In this document: positions 16,384 through 24,825 of the stretch, piece by piece
Layout of the letters: each line of letters starts with the position of its first letter
How positions within the stretch are numbered: the stretch's first letter is position 1
DNA from: an uncultured Ellagibacter sp.
GTDB taxonomy: Bacteria; Actinomycetota; Coriobacteriia; Coriobacteriales; Eggerthellaceae
DNA: 64,000 nt
NCBI RefSeq assembly: GCF_934643285.1
Contig: NZ_CAKUBT010000001.1
Span: 186,001 to 250,000, forward strand
Reading direction: 5' to 3'
Program-made: the position numbers and the translations under genes
The notes under the pieces: generated by a model
What the model was told of the DNA's origin: nothing
Seen by the model: the letters and a program-made list of their open reading frames with translations, nothing else
Database searches by the model: none

Positions 16384-17723
16384 GCGCACACGGCCTCCCT
16401 CGTCATGCAGAATTCCTTGTAAGCTTTCGCGTCGGCGCCGATCGGATGCTCGCTGTACGTTTGCGGAAGGGGCGACGGGAGGCGTTCCTTTCGGGCGATA
16501 TCCCACGCTGCGCGTTGTGCGAACACGAGCGATTCGAGTAGTGAGTTGCTCGCGAGGCGGTTTTTGCCATGCACGCCGTTGCAGCTGGTCTCGCCAACGG
16601 CGTAGAGCGAAGGCATGGTGGTAGCGCTGTGCCGATCGACATGCACTCCTCCCATGAAGTAATGCTGTGCGGGAACGACGGGAATCGGTTCTTGCGTTAT
16701 GTCGTAGCCTTCTGTGAGGCAGTGTTCGTAAATATGATTGAAATGGCCCATGATTTCGTTTTTCGGAACATTGGTAAAGGAGAGCCGCACGTAGTCGGAA
16801 CCTTCTTTGGCCATTTGCTGTTCGATAGCTGCACTCACCACATCGCGCGGTTGAAGCTCGTCAGTGAATCGCCTTCCTCGTGCATCCAGCAACACAGCTC
16901 CTTCGCCACGGCAGGATTCCGAGATAAGGAATGCGCGTCCAGGTTTGGAAGTATAGAGCGATGTGGGGTGAATCTGTACGTAATCGGTATGCTCGAGTGC
17001 TATGCCGTGAGCTTGTGCAATACGTAGCGCGTCTCCGGTGAGGCAGGGGAAGTTGGTGGATCGCTCGTACATCCCGCCGATACCCCCGCATGCCCAAACA
17101 GTGGCGTTTGCGGAGATGGATACCGTCCGCCCATCGTCGCTGTGCGCGACAACACCTCGACAGCGCTCGCGAGCGTTCTTCTCTCGAGATGCCTGGCGAA
17201 CACCTCGACTGCTTCGGATGCCAACAACCTCTTCGGTGAGGATATCGTCCATGCAGGTATTTTCGAGGATGCGCACGTTCGCTAATAGCTTTACTGCTGC
17301 CAAAAGCTTCGTTGTGATTTCGGCGCCGGTGGTGTCTTGGTGGTAACAGATGCGCGCGCGGCTGTGAGCGCCTTCGCGGGTATAGCGCAGCGACCCGTCA
17401 TCGTTTTGGGCGAAGTCAACCCCAAAGCTCATCAGGTTGTCGATAACGCTGCGACTCGCGCGAATCATAAGGTCCACGCTATCGCGACGGTTCTCGAAAT
17501 GGCCTGCTCGCAAGGTATCTTCGAAGAATGACGCGTAATCGTTGGCGTCATACTGCACGCAGATGCCTCCTTGAGCCAACATGGAGTCGCATTCGTCGAG
17601 TGTGGTTTTCGCCAACATGATGACGGACAGCTCGCGCGGAAGGTTGAGCGCACAGTACAGGCCCGCAACGCCGCAACCGACGATGACCACGTCGCAGTAG
17701 AGATGTTCGATTCGTTCGTCCAT
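16380..17723 (-). CDS. nadB: L-aspartate oxidase
   Basis: A 447-residue FAD enzyme oxidising L-aspartate to iminoaspartate, the substrate of NadA. It shows the dinucleotide fold VIVGCGVAGLYCALN, the active-site region HQDTTGAEI, and the C-terminal FAD-binding GETSCNGVHGKNRLASNSL. At 447 residues it is shorter than E. coli NadB (540) and lacks most of the helical C-terminal domain, as seen in some Gram-positive forms. In an anaerobe the acceptor is likely fumarate or a quinone rather than oxygen (inference). It starts six bases after nadA and overlaps nadC. Confidence 0.92.
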   Translation of the reverse strand: MDERIEHLYCDVVIVGCGVAGLYCALNLPRELSVIMLAKTTLDECDSMLAQGGICVQYDANDYASFFEDTLRAGHFENRRDSVDLMIRASRSVIDNLMSFGVDFAQNDDGSLRYTREGAHSRARICYHQDTTGAEITTKLLAAVKLLANVRILENTCMDDILTEEVVGIRSSRGVRQASREKNARERCRGVVAHSDDGRTVSISANATVWACGGIGGMYERSTNFPCLTGDALRIAQAHGIALEHTDYVQIHPTSLYTSKPGRAFLISESCRGEGAVLLDARGRRFTDELQPRDVVSAAIEQQMAKEGSDYVRLSFTNVPKNEIMGHFNHIYEHCLTEGYDITQEPIPVVPAQHYFMGGVHVDRHSATTMPSLYAVGETSCNGVHGKNRLASNSLLESLVFAQRAAWDIARKERLPSPLPQTYSEHPIGADAKAYKEFCMTREAVCA

Positions 17724-17729
17724 GTTGAC

Positions 17730-18743
17730 CTACTTTGCTGCGTATTCGAGCATGCGCTCAAGCGTCAGGCGTGCAGCGGGGGCGAGACTCTCGTCGACGT
17801 GCACCTCGTAAGGCTTCGGATTGCGTAGGCAGGCTGCAAGTTTCGGCAGCGTGACCAAATCCATGTTCTCGCAGCGGGGGGTCGTGGTGGGGAAGTGAAA
17901 TCGCTTGCCAGTGCCAGCGTTTCTGCGGATGAGCTCGCGCAAGATTCCCACAACGGTGCAGATGATGAAGTCTTTTGCGTCGGAAGCGGTTGCGTGTTCG
18001 ATCATGCCTTTTGTGGAGCCGATGAAATCCGCTTCGGCCAGCACATCCGCCGGGCATTCAGGATGTGCCATTACCACGGCATCGGGGTAGGCTTCCTCAA
18101 GATCGATGACCTGCTTTCGACTGATGGTCATGTGTCGTGGGCAATAGCCCTTATTCAGGATGACATGCTTATCGGGAATCTGCTCGGCAACGTAGCGACC
18201 TAAGTTCATGTCAGGAATGAACAGCAGGTTGCGCTGCGGCAAGGAGCTGCAGATCTTCACGGCGTTCGAAGAGGTGACGCATACGTCCGACCATGTTTTT
18301 GCTTCGGTGGTAGAGTTCACGTAGCATACGACGGCGAGATCGTCGGCGTACTTCGCGCGGATAGAGTCGATGTTGGCCTTGCGGATCATGTGCGCCATCG
18401 GGCAGTCCGCAGCAGGTTCGGGCAGGAGCACCGTTTTCTCAGGGTTCAGCAGTTTCGCCGATTCTCCCATGAATTCCACGCCACAGAGTACGATGGTCTG
18501 CTGAGGAAGGTCAACGGCAAGCTTTGCCAGCGCGAAGCTGTCTCCAACGTAGTCGGCAACATCCTGCACCTCGGGTGGCACATAGTAATGAGCCAGGATG
18601 ACAGCATCTCGGCGTGTTTTAAGCCGCTTGATTTCGACCGACAATGCTTCGATGTTGACGGCTGCGCCGTGTTCCGCTGATGCTAGAGCATCTGAGGCGT
18701 GCGTTGCGTTTGGCTTGGAATCGCGATTGCCTAGTTCGTTCAT
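17730..18743 (-). CDS. nadA: Quinolinate synthase
   Basis: A 337-residue [4Fe-4S] enzyme condensing iminoaspartate with DHAP to quinolinate. Landmarks: AVILAHYYVPPEVQDVADYVGDS (read in parts), CGVEFMGESAKLL, and cysteines in CYVNST and HPECPADV. The frame is open to 18803, which would put the start inside the operator palindrome; ATG at 18743 with GGAGC upstream is preferred. It opens the nad operon, which is probably repressed by NiaR. Confidence 0.94.
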   Translation of the reverse strand: MNELGNRDSKPNATHASDALASAEHGAAVNIEALSVEIKRLKTRRDAVILAHYYVPPEVQDVADYVGDSFALAKLAVDLPQQTIVLCGVEFMGESAKLLNPEKTVLLPEPAADCPMAHMIRKANIDSIRAKYADDLAVVCYVNSTTEAKTWSDVCVTSSNAVKICSSLPQRNLLFIPDMNLGRYVAEQIPDKHVILNKGYCPRHMTISRKQVIDLEEAYPDAVVMAHPECPADVLAEADFIGSTKGMIEHATASDAKDFIICTVVGILRELIRRNAGTGKRFHFPTTTPRCENMDLVTLPKLAACLRNPKPYEVHVDESLAPAARLTLERMLEYAAK

Positions 18744-18790
18744 GCTTGCTCCATGTTTCGTATCGTTGCTCACGGATTGAGTATGACGTA

Positions 18791-18824
18791 GCACTTTACA
18801 CATGACTTGTCATCTGTAAAGTGC
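18791..18824 (-). promoter_or_regulatory. 34-bp palindrome, probable NiaR operator
   Basis: GCACTTTACA (18791-18800) and TGTAAAGTGC (18815-18824) are perfect reverse complements, and between them ATGAC-TT-GTCAT forms a second perfect inverted repeat; only the single bases at 18801 and 18814 do not pair. It ends 48 bases before the nadA start, and the operon encodes NiaR, so an operator role is the natural reading. Confidence 0.82.
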
Positions 18825-18973
18825 ACACCTTATCTTCATTTGTTTTAGTTTACATAACGCCTATTATCAATCATTTATATCTAGTATAAGAGCGAATGCA
18901 TGGTGAATTAGCGAACCCTTGAATGGGCTTTTGATTGAAGCGTGGTTTGGCTAGCCGAAACGCTATCGTTTCT

Positions 18974-19363
18974 CTAGCCCCAGGTGGACGTAGCTGTTCC
19001 TGCGGTGTTTACTGCACCGCCCCCGAAAAGCGTAGTCAGGTTACCGGTCTGTGAGGCTTCGAGCACGGCTGGCATCACGAGCGCCAGCGAAATGACATTA
19101 AGGACAAGCGCTATCGTGCAGATAATCAGTGCAATGGCGCCTGGTTTTGCCGCTTGCATGACCTTTTGCGAAAATGCTTGGTCTTGCGGTTGTTCTTTCA
19201 GCATGGTATTGATTCTCGAACGAGCTATCAACGAGCATATAAGTCCTGCCGTACTCAGCAAGACTCCGCCGATGATGAGCGAGACAGGTCCAGCGATGTT
19301 GGCGAACGTAATCAGTTTCCTCGTTGAGGCGAGTTTCTGCTCTTTTTCTTCGCTATTCCGCAC
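18974..19363 (-). CDS. Small two-helix membrane protein, unknown function
   Basis: A 129-residue protein that I do not recognise beyond a DUF4190-like look. A short charged N-terminus is followed by two transmembrane segments (about residues 24-47 and 75-98) separated by a basic loop (ARSRINTMLKEQPQDQ), then a Gly/Thr/Ala-rich tail. The GTG start has AAGGA six bases upstream. It is transcribed alone between dut and the nad operon. An imperfect hairpin (18949-18979) overlaps its stop codon but lacks a U-run. Confidence 0.7.
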   Translation of the reverse strand: MRNSEEKEQKLASTRKLITFANIAGPVSLIIGGVLLSTAGLICSLIARSRINTMLKEQPQDQAFSQKVMQAAKPGAIALIICTIALVLNVISLALVMPAVLEASQTGNLTTLFGGGAVNTAGTATSTWG

Positions 19364-19481
19364 TGCTATCCTTCGTCTCGTAAATTATCAAGTTGTTGAC
19401 CTGGGGTTTCATATATGAAGCTCTGAGAGCCGTTCTAAGGTACGATCTTGGTTTCTTTGGGCAACTATGCCGTGGAAATCG

Positions 19482-19931
19482 TTAGCTTTGAACGCCGCTG
19501 CTTCCGAATCCGGAGTCGCCGCGCTCGGTTTCGTCCAATGAGTCTCTGCATTCGAAGTTTGCGTTCTCTACCTTCATGATAACGAGCTGAGCAATGCGGT
19601 CGCCTTTTTGCGCTTGGAAGGTATCTTTTGGGTCAAGATTGATCAGTGTAACTTTCAGCTCGCCTCGGTAGTCGCTGTCGATAAGTCCCGGCGTGTTGAC
19701 GATAGATATTCCGTGCTTCACAGCAAGGCCGCTCCTCGGCATAACAAAGCCTGCATAGCCTCTTGGCAGTGCGATTGCGACTCCTGTTGGAACGAGCTTT
19801 CGTTCGAAGGGCTTGAGCGAAAAATCTTCGGCTGAGCGCAGGTCTACGCCTGCGTCGCCCTCGTACGCATACCGGGGAACCTCCAAGGTTTCATCAAGCC
19901 GCTTAATTGGAACGAGTAACTGTTCTGGCAT
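19482..19931 (-). CDS. dut: dUTP diphosphatase
   Basis: A 149-residue trimeric dUTPase that hydrolyses dUTP to dUMP and PPi. The five conserved motifs are visible: DAGVDLRS, PRSGLAVKHGIS, GLIDSDYRGE, KGDRIAQLVI, and the C-terminal RGDSGFGSSG. It starts three bases after the nrdR stop, linking nucleotide-pool control genes. Its product prevents uracil incorporation into DNA and supplies dUMP. Confidence 0.95.
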   Translation of the reverse strand: MPEQLLVPIKRLDETLEVPRYAYEGDAGVDLRSAEDFSLKPFERKLVPTGVAIALPRGYAGFVMPRSGLAVKHGISIVNTPGLIDSDYRGELKVTLINLDPKDTFQAQKGDRIAQLVIMKVENANFECRDSLDETERGDSGFGSSGVQS

Positions 19932-19934
19932 GAT

Positions 19935-20381
19935 TTATCGCAACTCCTCAAGTGCTTCAGCGAATTCTTCAATGTTTTGAAAGTCTTTGTATACGCTCGC
20001 GAACCTGACATAGGCGACATCGTCGAGCTTTGCAAGGCGCTTCAGCGCCATATCGCCAAGTTCTTTCGATCTTATTTCGGTGCGTGAGGTATTGCGAAGC
20101 TCGGTTTCGATGCTGTCGATCAAGTCGTCGACCTGCTCTTTTGAAATCGGTCGCTTGGCGCATGCGATAAGCAGGCCCCTAAACAGCTTGTTGCGATCGT
20201 AGGCTTCGGACGAGCCATCGACTTTAACGATGACAAGCGGGTTATCGCCCAAGCGCTCGTATGTTGTGAATCGGCGTTGGCATTTCAGGCACTCTCGGCG
20301 CCTTCTAATCGATGTTCCGTCTTCGGATGGGCGTGAGTCTACGACTTTTGATTCAAGGTAGCCGCAGGAGGGACAACGCAT
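19935..20381 (-). CDS. nrdR: Transcriptional repressor NrdR
   Basis: A 148-residue regulator of ribonucleotide reductase genes. It has an N-terminal zinc ribbon (MRCPSCG ... CLKCQRRFTTYER) and an ATP-cone domain from about residue 48 that senses ATP/dATP. Two ATGs, 20387 and 20381, are in frame; the GGAG at 20389-20392 is seven bases from the second, and MRCP is the usual family start. It is followed by dut. No nrd genes lie in the window. Confidence 0.94.
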   Translation of the reverse strand: MRCPSCGYLESKVVDSRPSEDGTSIRRRRECLKCQRRFTTYERLGDNPLVIVKVDGSSEAYDRNKLFRGLLIACAKRPISKEQVDDLIDSIETELRNTSRTEIRSKELGDMALKRLAKLDDVAYVRFASVYKDFQNIEEFAEALEELR

Positions 20382-20498
20382 GCGCATGCTCCTTTAAACT
20401 TTACTTCTGTTAAAGGTATCATACCGTATGGATTGTCCGTTCCGGCTTTGATCAGGATGTCCGCACAATTGAAGATGCGGACATCACCAAAAGGTTTC

Positions 20499-20837
20499 TT
20501 ACAGGAAAAACAGGATAAACGAAGCGATTGTCATTGCGACGCCGCATGCGATTGCGTGTGACGGCTTCATATCGCTGTGAGAGACGCCGCGTAAGGTTCC
20601 TTCTTTGAGGCTTCGCACCATCTTGCGATCATCGAGTGGCGTGGTGAAGAGCGCTTTGAGTTGGGAGAAGTCTGAAGGCTGTGCCGCCGTGCTGTTCTGT
20701 TCGAAAGACTCCCAATCGAACTCGTTTTGCGCAATAGCTGGGAACTCGATGATGGTCGCAGATTGCGATTGCTCTGCTGAACTGGGCTTCAGCGCGGCTG
20801 ATCCGTGTACGGGGTACCTCATTTCGAAATTTCCCAT
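20499..20837 (-). CDS. SOS-controlled C-terminally anchored membrane protein opposite lexA
   Basis: A 112-residue protein with no family I recognise. The first 93 residues are soluble and contain an acidic patch (NEFDWESFEQN) and a basic stretch (DDRKMVRSLKEG); residues about 94-112 form one terminal transmembrane helix. It is divergent from lexA, with a strong SD (AAGGAGG). A TTGACG-17-TATTAT promoter faces it, with a LexA box in the spacer, so it should be induced by DNA damage. In Bacillus, Corynebacterium and Mycobacterium the gene in this position (yneA, divS, chiZ) inhibits division. The same role is proposed here by context only; there is no LysM domain. Confidence 0.75.
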   Translation of the reverse strand: MGNFEMRYPVHGSAALKPSSAEQSQSATIIEFPAIAQNEFDWESFEQNSTAAQPSDFSQLKALFTTPLDDRKMVRSLKEGTLRGVSHSDMKPSHAIACGVAMTIASFILFFL

Positions 20838-20855
20838 CTTTGTGCCTCCTTGCCC

Positions 20856-20932
20856 TTGCGTAGAACCTTTGTTCGCGTTTATAATAAATCGAACAAAGGT
20901 TCACGTCAATAATTATTTCAAACATTTGTTCG
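20856..20932. promoter_or_regulatory. Divergent SOS promoters with three LexA boxes
   Basis: LexA boxes: GAACCTTTGTTC (20863-20874), GAACAAAGGTTC (20891-20902) and the near-match AAACATTTGTTC (20920-20931). The lexA promoter reads TTGCGT (20856-20861), 18 bp, TATAAT (20880-20885), enclosing box 1. The opposite promoter reads TTGACG (minus strand of 20904-20909), 17 bp, TATTAT (20881-20886), enclosing box 2. Box 3 lies between the lexA start site and its ribosome-binding site. The two -10 elements overlap. Confidence 0.88.
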
Positions 20933-20952
20933 ATTTACTGAAAGGACGCACT

Positions 20953-21603
20953 ATGGCCGCCAAAGTGACGAAGCGTCAACAAGCTGTTCTCGATTGCATT
21001 GAGGATTGCATTCGGGAAAAGGGCTACGGGCCGACGGTTCGTGAGGTATGCCATGCTCTGGGGCTTTCCTCCCCTTCTACCGTCCATGTCCACCTGAAGG
21101 CTCTCGAAGAAAAGGGCCTTATCAAACGAGACCCTTTAAAATCTCGATCGATCTCGCTTACCTACCCTCTTGAGGGCTCATCGGTGCAGGCGAGCTCCGT
21201 TCCAGATGTCGTTCAGCCGAGCTTTAGTAAAATCGTGAACGTGCCGCTTGTGGGCGATGTCGCTGCGGGTGTGCCAATTCTTGCTGAAGAGAATATTACC
21301 GACACGATTTCCCTTCCGACCGACATTGTCGGTGATGCTCCCTCGTTCCTCTTGTCCGTGCGCGGTGAATCAATGATCGAGGCAGGCATCAACGACGGCG
21401 ACTATGTGGTCGTTAAGGAGCAGCCGGTTGCCAACAACGGCGATATTGTTGTCGCCATCATCGACGACGGGGCAACCGTGAAGCGCTTCTACAAGGAGAA
21501 GGACCATATTCGGCTTCAGCCGGAGAACTCCTCCATGGATCCGATTATCACCACAAATTGCTCTATTGCGGGCAAAGTTGTTGCGGTGTTTCGTCGTTTG
21601 TAA
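20953..21603 (+). CDS. lexA: SOS repressor LexA
   Basis: A 216-residue repressor: winged HTH (residues 1-70, GPTVREVCHALGLSSPSTVHVHL region) and a self-cleaving S24 domain. The scissile Ala105-Gly106 bond, nucleophile Ser140 (GESM) and Lys177 (ATVKRF) keep the E. coli spacing of 35 and 72 residues. ATG at 20953 with GAAAGGAC upstream. It is autoregulated through the boxes at 20863-20931. Its last 41 bases overlap the end of the convergent hflX gene, so the two mRNAs can form a short duplex. Confidence 0.96.
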   Translation: MAAKVTKRQQAVLDCIEDCIREKGYGPTVREVCHALGLSSPSTVHVHLKALEEKGLIKRDPLKSRSISLTYPLEGSSVQASSVPDVVQPSFSKIVNVPLVGDVAAGVPILAEENITDTISLPTDIVGDAPSFLLSVRGESMIEAGINDGDYVVVKEQPVANNGDIVVAIIDDGATVKRFYKEKDHIRLQPENSSMDPIITTNCSIAGKVVAVFRRL

Positions 21604-22903
21604 GGTAGGGCTGAAAGGCGCTCACGTAGCTCTGGGGGACGAACATCGTGATGACAGTCCCCTGTTCTTCGTGAGTTTCGCTCACGATATGACAGCGTTC
21701 ATGAGCCTTCGCAACAAGAGCCCCTTTTGCGTAGGGAATGAGGACGCTCATATGCGTATCGGCAGCTGAGGCAGCTTGTGCGATTCGCTTGACGAGCTCC
21801 TCAATCCCCTCTCCTGTTGCAGCGGATATCGCAATCGCCTGCGGGTAACGGGACTTGAGAGCGCTAATGTCTTTGTCGCTCAGCAGATCGCACTTGTTGA
21901 ATACCTCGATTCGGGGAATCGATTGAGCGCCGATTTGCTCGAGCGTCTCGTCGACGGCATCGCGTTGGCCCTCTCGTTCGCTTGAGGAAGCATCAATTAC
22001 GTGCAGAATCAAATGCGCTCCCGTGATTTCATCGAGTGTCGACTTGAATGCCTCAACCAAGGTCGTCGGCAGTTTTTGAATGAACCCAACAGTGTCGGTG
22101 ACGGTTATTTCACGCCCTTCGGGCAGCTCGAACTTCCTTGTCGTGGAGTCGAGGGTTGCAAAGAGCTTGTCATAGCTGAGGACATCGGCGTCGCAGAGGC
22201 GGTTGATCAGGCTTGATTTACCTGCATTGGTATATCCGGCCAGAGCAACGCGGAACATGCCGCTCGAATATCGTTCCTCGCGCTGCAGCGATCGCACGTC
22301 GGCTAAGTGGGCGAGCTCGCGCTTGATGGAGGTAATTCGCTTGCGCACCATCCTTCGGTCGACCTCGAGCTGGCTTTCACCTTCGCCGAAGCGCGATCCG
22401 ACGCCGCCGCCCATGCGGTTCGAGGCGAGATGCGCCCACATGCCACGAAGGCGGGGGTAGAGATATTGGTTCTGCGCGAGGCGCACCTGAAGCCTGCCCT
22501 CTTTCGAGGAGGCGTGGAGTGCGAAGATGTCGAGGATGAGCGCCGTGCGATCGATGATCTTGACGCTCTTATCGACGGTCTTTTCAAGGTTGGATTGCTG
22601 CGACGGAGTGAGCTCGTCGTCGAATATGACCAGGTCCGCCGCATATGAGCGAGCAAGCTGGGCAATCTCTTCCGCTTTGCCCGTTCCGACGAACGTTCGA
22701 GGGTTGGGCGATTCGAGCTTCTGCGTCGTCTTGGCGACGGTGTCGGCGCCCGCCGTGTCGGCGAGTCTCTCGAGTTCCGCAAGCGAAGATTCGAGGGACC
22801 ACTTCTGGTTCGGGCGGTCAACGCCGACGAGGATTGCACGTTCCCGCTGTTCCTCGAACGTCGTTTGCGCTCCCTTGGTGAGTACCGAGGCGAACTGCTC
22901 CAT
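21563..22903 (-). CDS. hflX: GTPase HflX
   Basis: A 446-residue ribosome-splitting GTPase. It has the N-terminal HflX domain (FVGTGKAEEI, DDELTPSQQSNLE), the coiled-coil linker with MGGGVGSRFGEGE, and a G domain with P-loop GYTNAGKSS (about 223-231), DTVGF and NKCD. ATG at 22903 lies two bases after the dapF stop. It is the last gene of a long minus-strand operon that includes rny, miaAB and dapF. The far longer open frame upstream lies in dapF. Confidence 0.94.
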   Translation of the reverse strand: MEQFASVLTKGAQTTFEEQRERAILVGVDRPNQKWSLESSLAELERLADTAGADTVAKTTQKLESPNPRTFVGTGKAEEIAQLARSYAADLVIFDDELTPSQQSNLEKTVDKSVKIIDRTALILDIFALHASSKEGRLQVRLAQNQYLYPRLRGMWAHLASNRMGGGVGSRFGEGESQLEVDRRMVRKRITSIKRELAHLADVRSLQREERYSSGMFRVALAGYTNAGKSSLINRLCDADVLSYDKLFATLDSTTRKFELPEGREITVTDTVGFIQKLPTTLVEAFKSTLDEITGAHLILHVIDASSSEREGQRDAVDETLEQIGAQSIPRIEVFNKCDLLSDKDISALKSRYPQAIAISAATGEGIEELVKRIAQAASAADTHMSVLIPYAKGALVAKAHERCHIVSETHEEQGTVITMFVPQSYVSAFQPYLTNDETPQQLCPQ

Positions 22904-22905
22904 GC

Positions 22906-23823
22906 TTACAGGACTACCGTTCCCTCGAATGCCTCGGCGGCAGGTCCTGTCATCATGACATGGTCGTCGTCGGTCCAAAGGATATGGAGCACGCCACCGC
23001 GGAGGATAAGGTCGTTTTCGCGCCCAGTGCGCTCGGTCAGCGCGGCAGCGACGCACGTTGCGCATGCGCCCGTGCCGCACGCGAGGGTCTCTCCGCAGCC
23101 GCGCTCGTACACGCGCATCTCGATACCCTTATCGCTGATGTGGGCAAACTCGATATTGGCCTTCTCGGGGAATACGGGGTTCGACTCGTAGAATGCTCCG
23201 ATTTTCTCAAGGTCGAGCGTCGCGAGAGACCTTTCCTCGGAAGTGAACAGGCCTTTCGGCAGTGTGTTGAAGTCGTTGATGAAGGTGATCGCATGAGGGT
23301 TGCCCATCGAGACGCAGGTGAAAGCGAACGGCCCCCAGGGTGAGTCGATTTCGATTTCGCGAGCATAGGCCGCGCCCGCTGGAGACGTTGCGTTCGCCTT
23401 GGCGTTAACGGGAACCTCGCTCGGCTCGAGGATCGGATGGCCCATATCGACCGTTGCTTGGGTCATCTTGCCCTCATCGTCGACAGTGAAGCTGATCGGC
23501 TTCGGTCCTGCGAGCGTATCAGCGACAAACGAGCCGTCGCTCGCCTGCACGTATCCACGGTCGACGAGGAACTTCGCGAAGCAGCGCACGCCATTACCGC
23601 ACATTTGGGCAAGCGTTCCGTCTGAGTTGATGTAGTGCATATAAGCGGCGCACTCCGGTCGCTCGGAGGGGCGCACAAGAATGACGCCATCGGCACCAAT
23701 GCCGAAATGCCGATCGCAAAGCCAGGAAACCTGGGACGTGGTCAGCTCGATCTCATTAGAAAGATCGTCCACGAAGACAAAGTCGTTGCCAGCTCCGTTA
23801 AGTTTGGTGAATGAAAGCTCCAT
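22906..23823 (-). CDS. dapF: Diaminopimelate epimerase
   Basis: A 305-residue enzyme interconverting LL- and meso-diaminopimelate for lysine and peptidoglycan. The two catalytic cysteines sit in MCGNGVRCF and GETLACGTGACA, and NGAGNDF is at the N-terminus. ATG at 23823 has AGAGGA upstream and gives the standard family length; codons further upstream belong to miaA. dapA and dapB lie at 40-42 kb in this window. Confidence 0.95.
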   Translation of the reverse strand: MELSFTKLNGAGNDFVFVDDLSNEIELTTSQVSWLCDRHFGIGADGVILVRPSERPECAAYMHYINSDGTLAQMCGNGVRCFAKFLVDRGYVQASDGSFVADTLAGPKPISFTVDDEGKMTQATVDMGHPILEPSEVPVNAKANATSPAGAAYAREIEIDSPWGPFAFTCVSMGNPHAITFINDFNTLPKGLFTSEERSLATLDLEKIGAFYESNPVFPEKANIEFAHISDKGIEMRVYERGCGETLACGTGACATCVAAALTERTGRENDLILRGGVLHILWTDDDHVMMTGPAAEAFEGTVVL

Positions 23824-23848
23824 AGGTGCATGTCCTCTTTCTGTTGGC

Positions 23849-24820
23849 TTAGGCGCCCATTGTACCAAGTGAGTGTTGCGCTTGTGTTGCGATTGCCTCG
23901 GCGTTTCCGGAATCCGCGTCAATCCATGCAATTCGCGTATCTTTGCGGAACCATGTACGCTGTCGTTTTGCGTATCGCCGTGTTGCGGTCTTGATCTGCT
24001 CGATGGCTTCATCAAGCGAGATATCACCGTCAAGCGCGGATACGATTTCCTTGTATCCGATAGCCTGAGGTGCGGTGATACCCTGGCGAAAGCCTTTGTC
24101 GAGCAATCGTTCAACCTCGCAGACGAGACCACATTCGATCATGTTGTCTACACGCCGTTCGATTCGCTTGTTGAGTATTTCTGGATCGACGGCGAGTCCG
24201 ATAAACTTGGCAGGAACAGCTTGCGGGATCGATGCGAGATTCTCCTTTTGGATCGCATATGTTGTACCCTCTTCGAGAAGCTCAAATGCCCTGATCACGC
24301 GCCTTACGTTGTTCGGGTGGATAACGGACGCGCTTTCGGGGTCGCGCTCGTGTAGCCGCTCCCAAAGCTCATCGGCTCCGTTGTCCTCGTAGTAGGCAGT
24401 CCACTTTTCGCGTACGGGGTTGTCGACCTGCTCCCCTTTCGGGAAGTCATAGGCGTCGATTGCCGCGCGGACGTAGAGTCCCGTTCCCCCGACAAGCAGC
24501 GCTCTCTTTCCACGTTTGTCGATATCAGAGAAGCATTCTCTTGCATACTGTTGATACAAGGCTGCCGAATACGGCTCCCCCGGGTTCACGAGGTCGAACC
24601 CGAAATGGGGAACAAGCCGTTCCTCTTCGGGAAGTTTGCCAGTGCCAATGTCCATGCCGCAGTAAATCTGCATGGAGTCGGCGCTCACCACTTCCCCACC
24701 GAGATTTTGCGCAAGCAGCTGCGCAACGTCGGTCTTTCCTGATGCCGTCGGACCAACGACGCAGATGACAGGGCGCATAAGCGGAAGGCTGATGGCCGTC
24801 TTCCCCGTTTCGTCGATCAT
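23849..24820 (-). CDS. miaA: tRNA dimethylallyltransferase
   Basis: A 323-residue enzyme adding a dimethylallyl group to A37 of tRNAs reading UNN codons, the first step before MiaB. P-loop GPTASGKT near the start, SADSMQIY, and the tRNA-binding QAIGYKE are visible. ATG at 24820 follows the miaB stop by five bases; a weak ribosome site suggests translational coupling. The frame extends upstream into miaB without family similarity. Confidence 0.95.
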   Translation of the reverse strand: MIDETGKTAISLPLMRPVICVVGPTASGKTDVAQLLAQNLGGEVVSADSMQIYCGMDIGTGKLPEEERLVPHFGFDLVNPGEPYSAALYQQYARECFSDIDKRGKRALLVGGTGLYVRAAIDAYDFPKGEQVDNPVREKWTAYYEDNGADELWERLHERDPESASVIHPNNVRRVIRAFELLEEGTTYAIQKENLASIPQAVPAKFIGLAVDPEILNKRIERRVDNMIECGLVCEVERLLDKGFRQGITAPQAIGYKEIVSALDGDISLDEAIEQIKTATRRYAKRQRTWFRKDTRIAWIDADSGNAEAIATQAQHSLGTMGA

Positions 24821-24825
24821 GGCGT

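Noticed and set aside
20458..20483. TGTCCGCA/TGCGGACA inverted repeat after the SOS membrane gene
   Set aside because: 8-bp stem with a 10-nt loop and no U-run on either strand; too weak to call a terminator.
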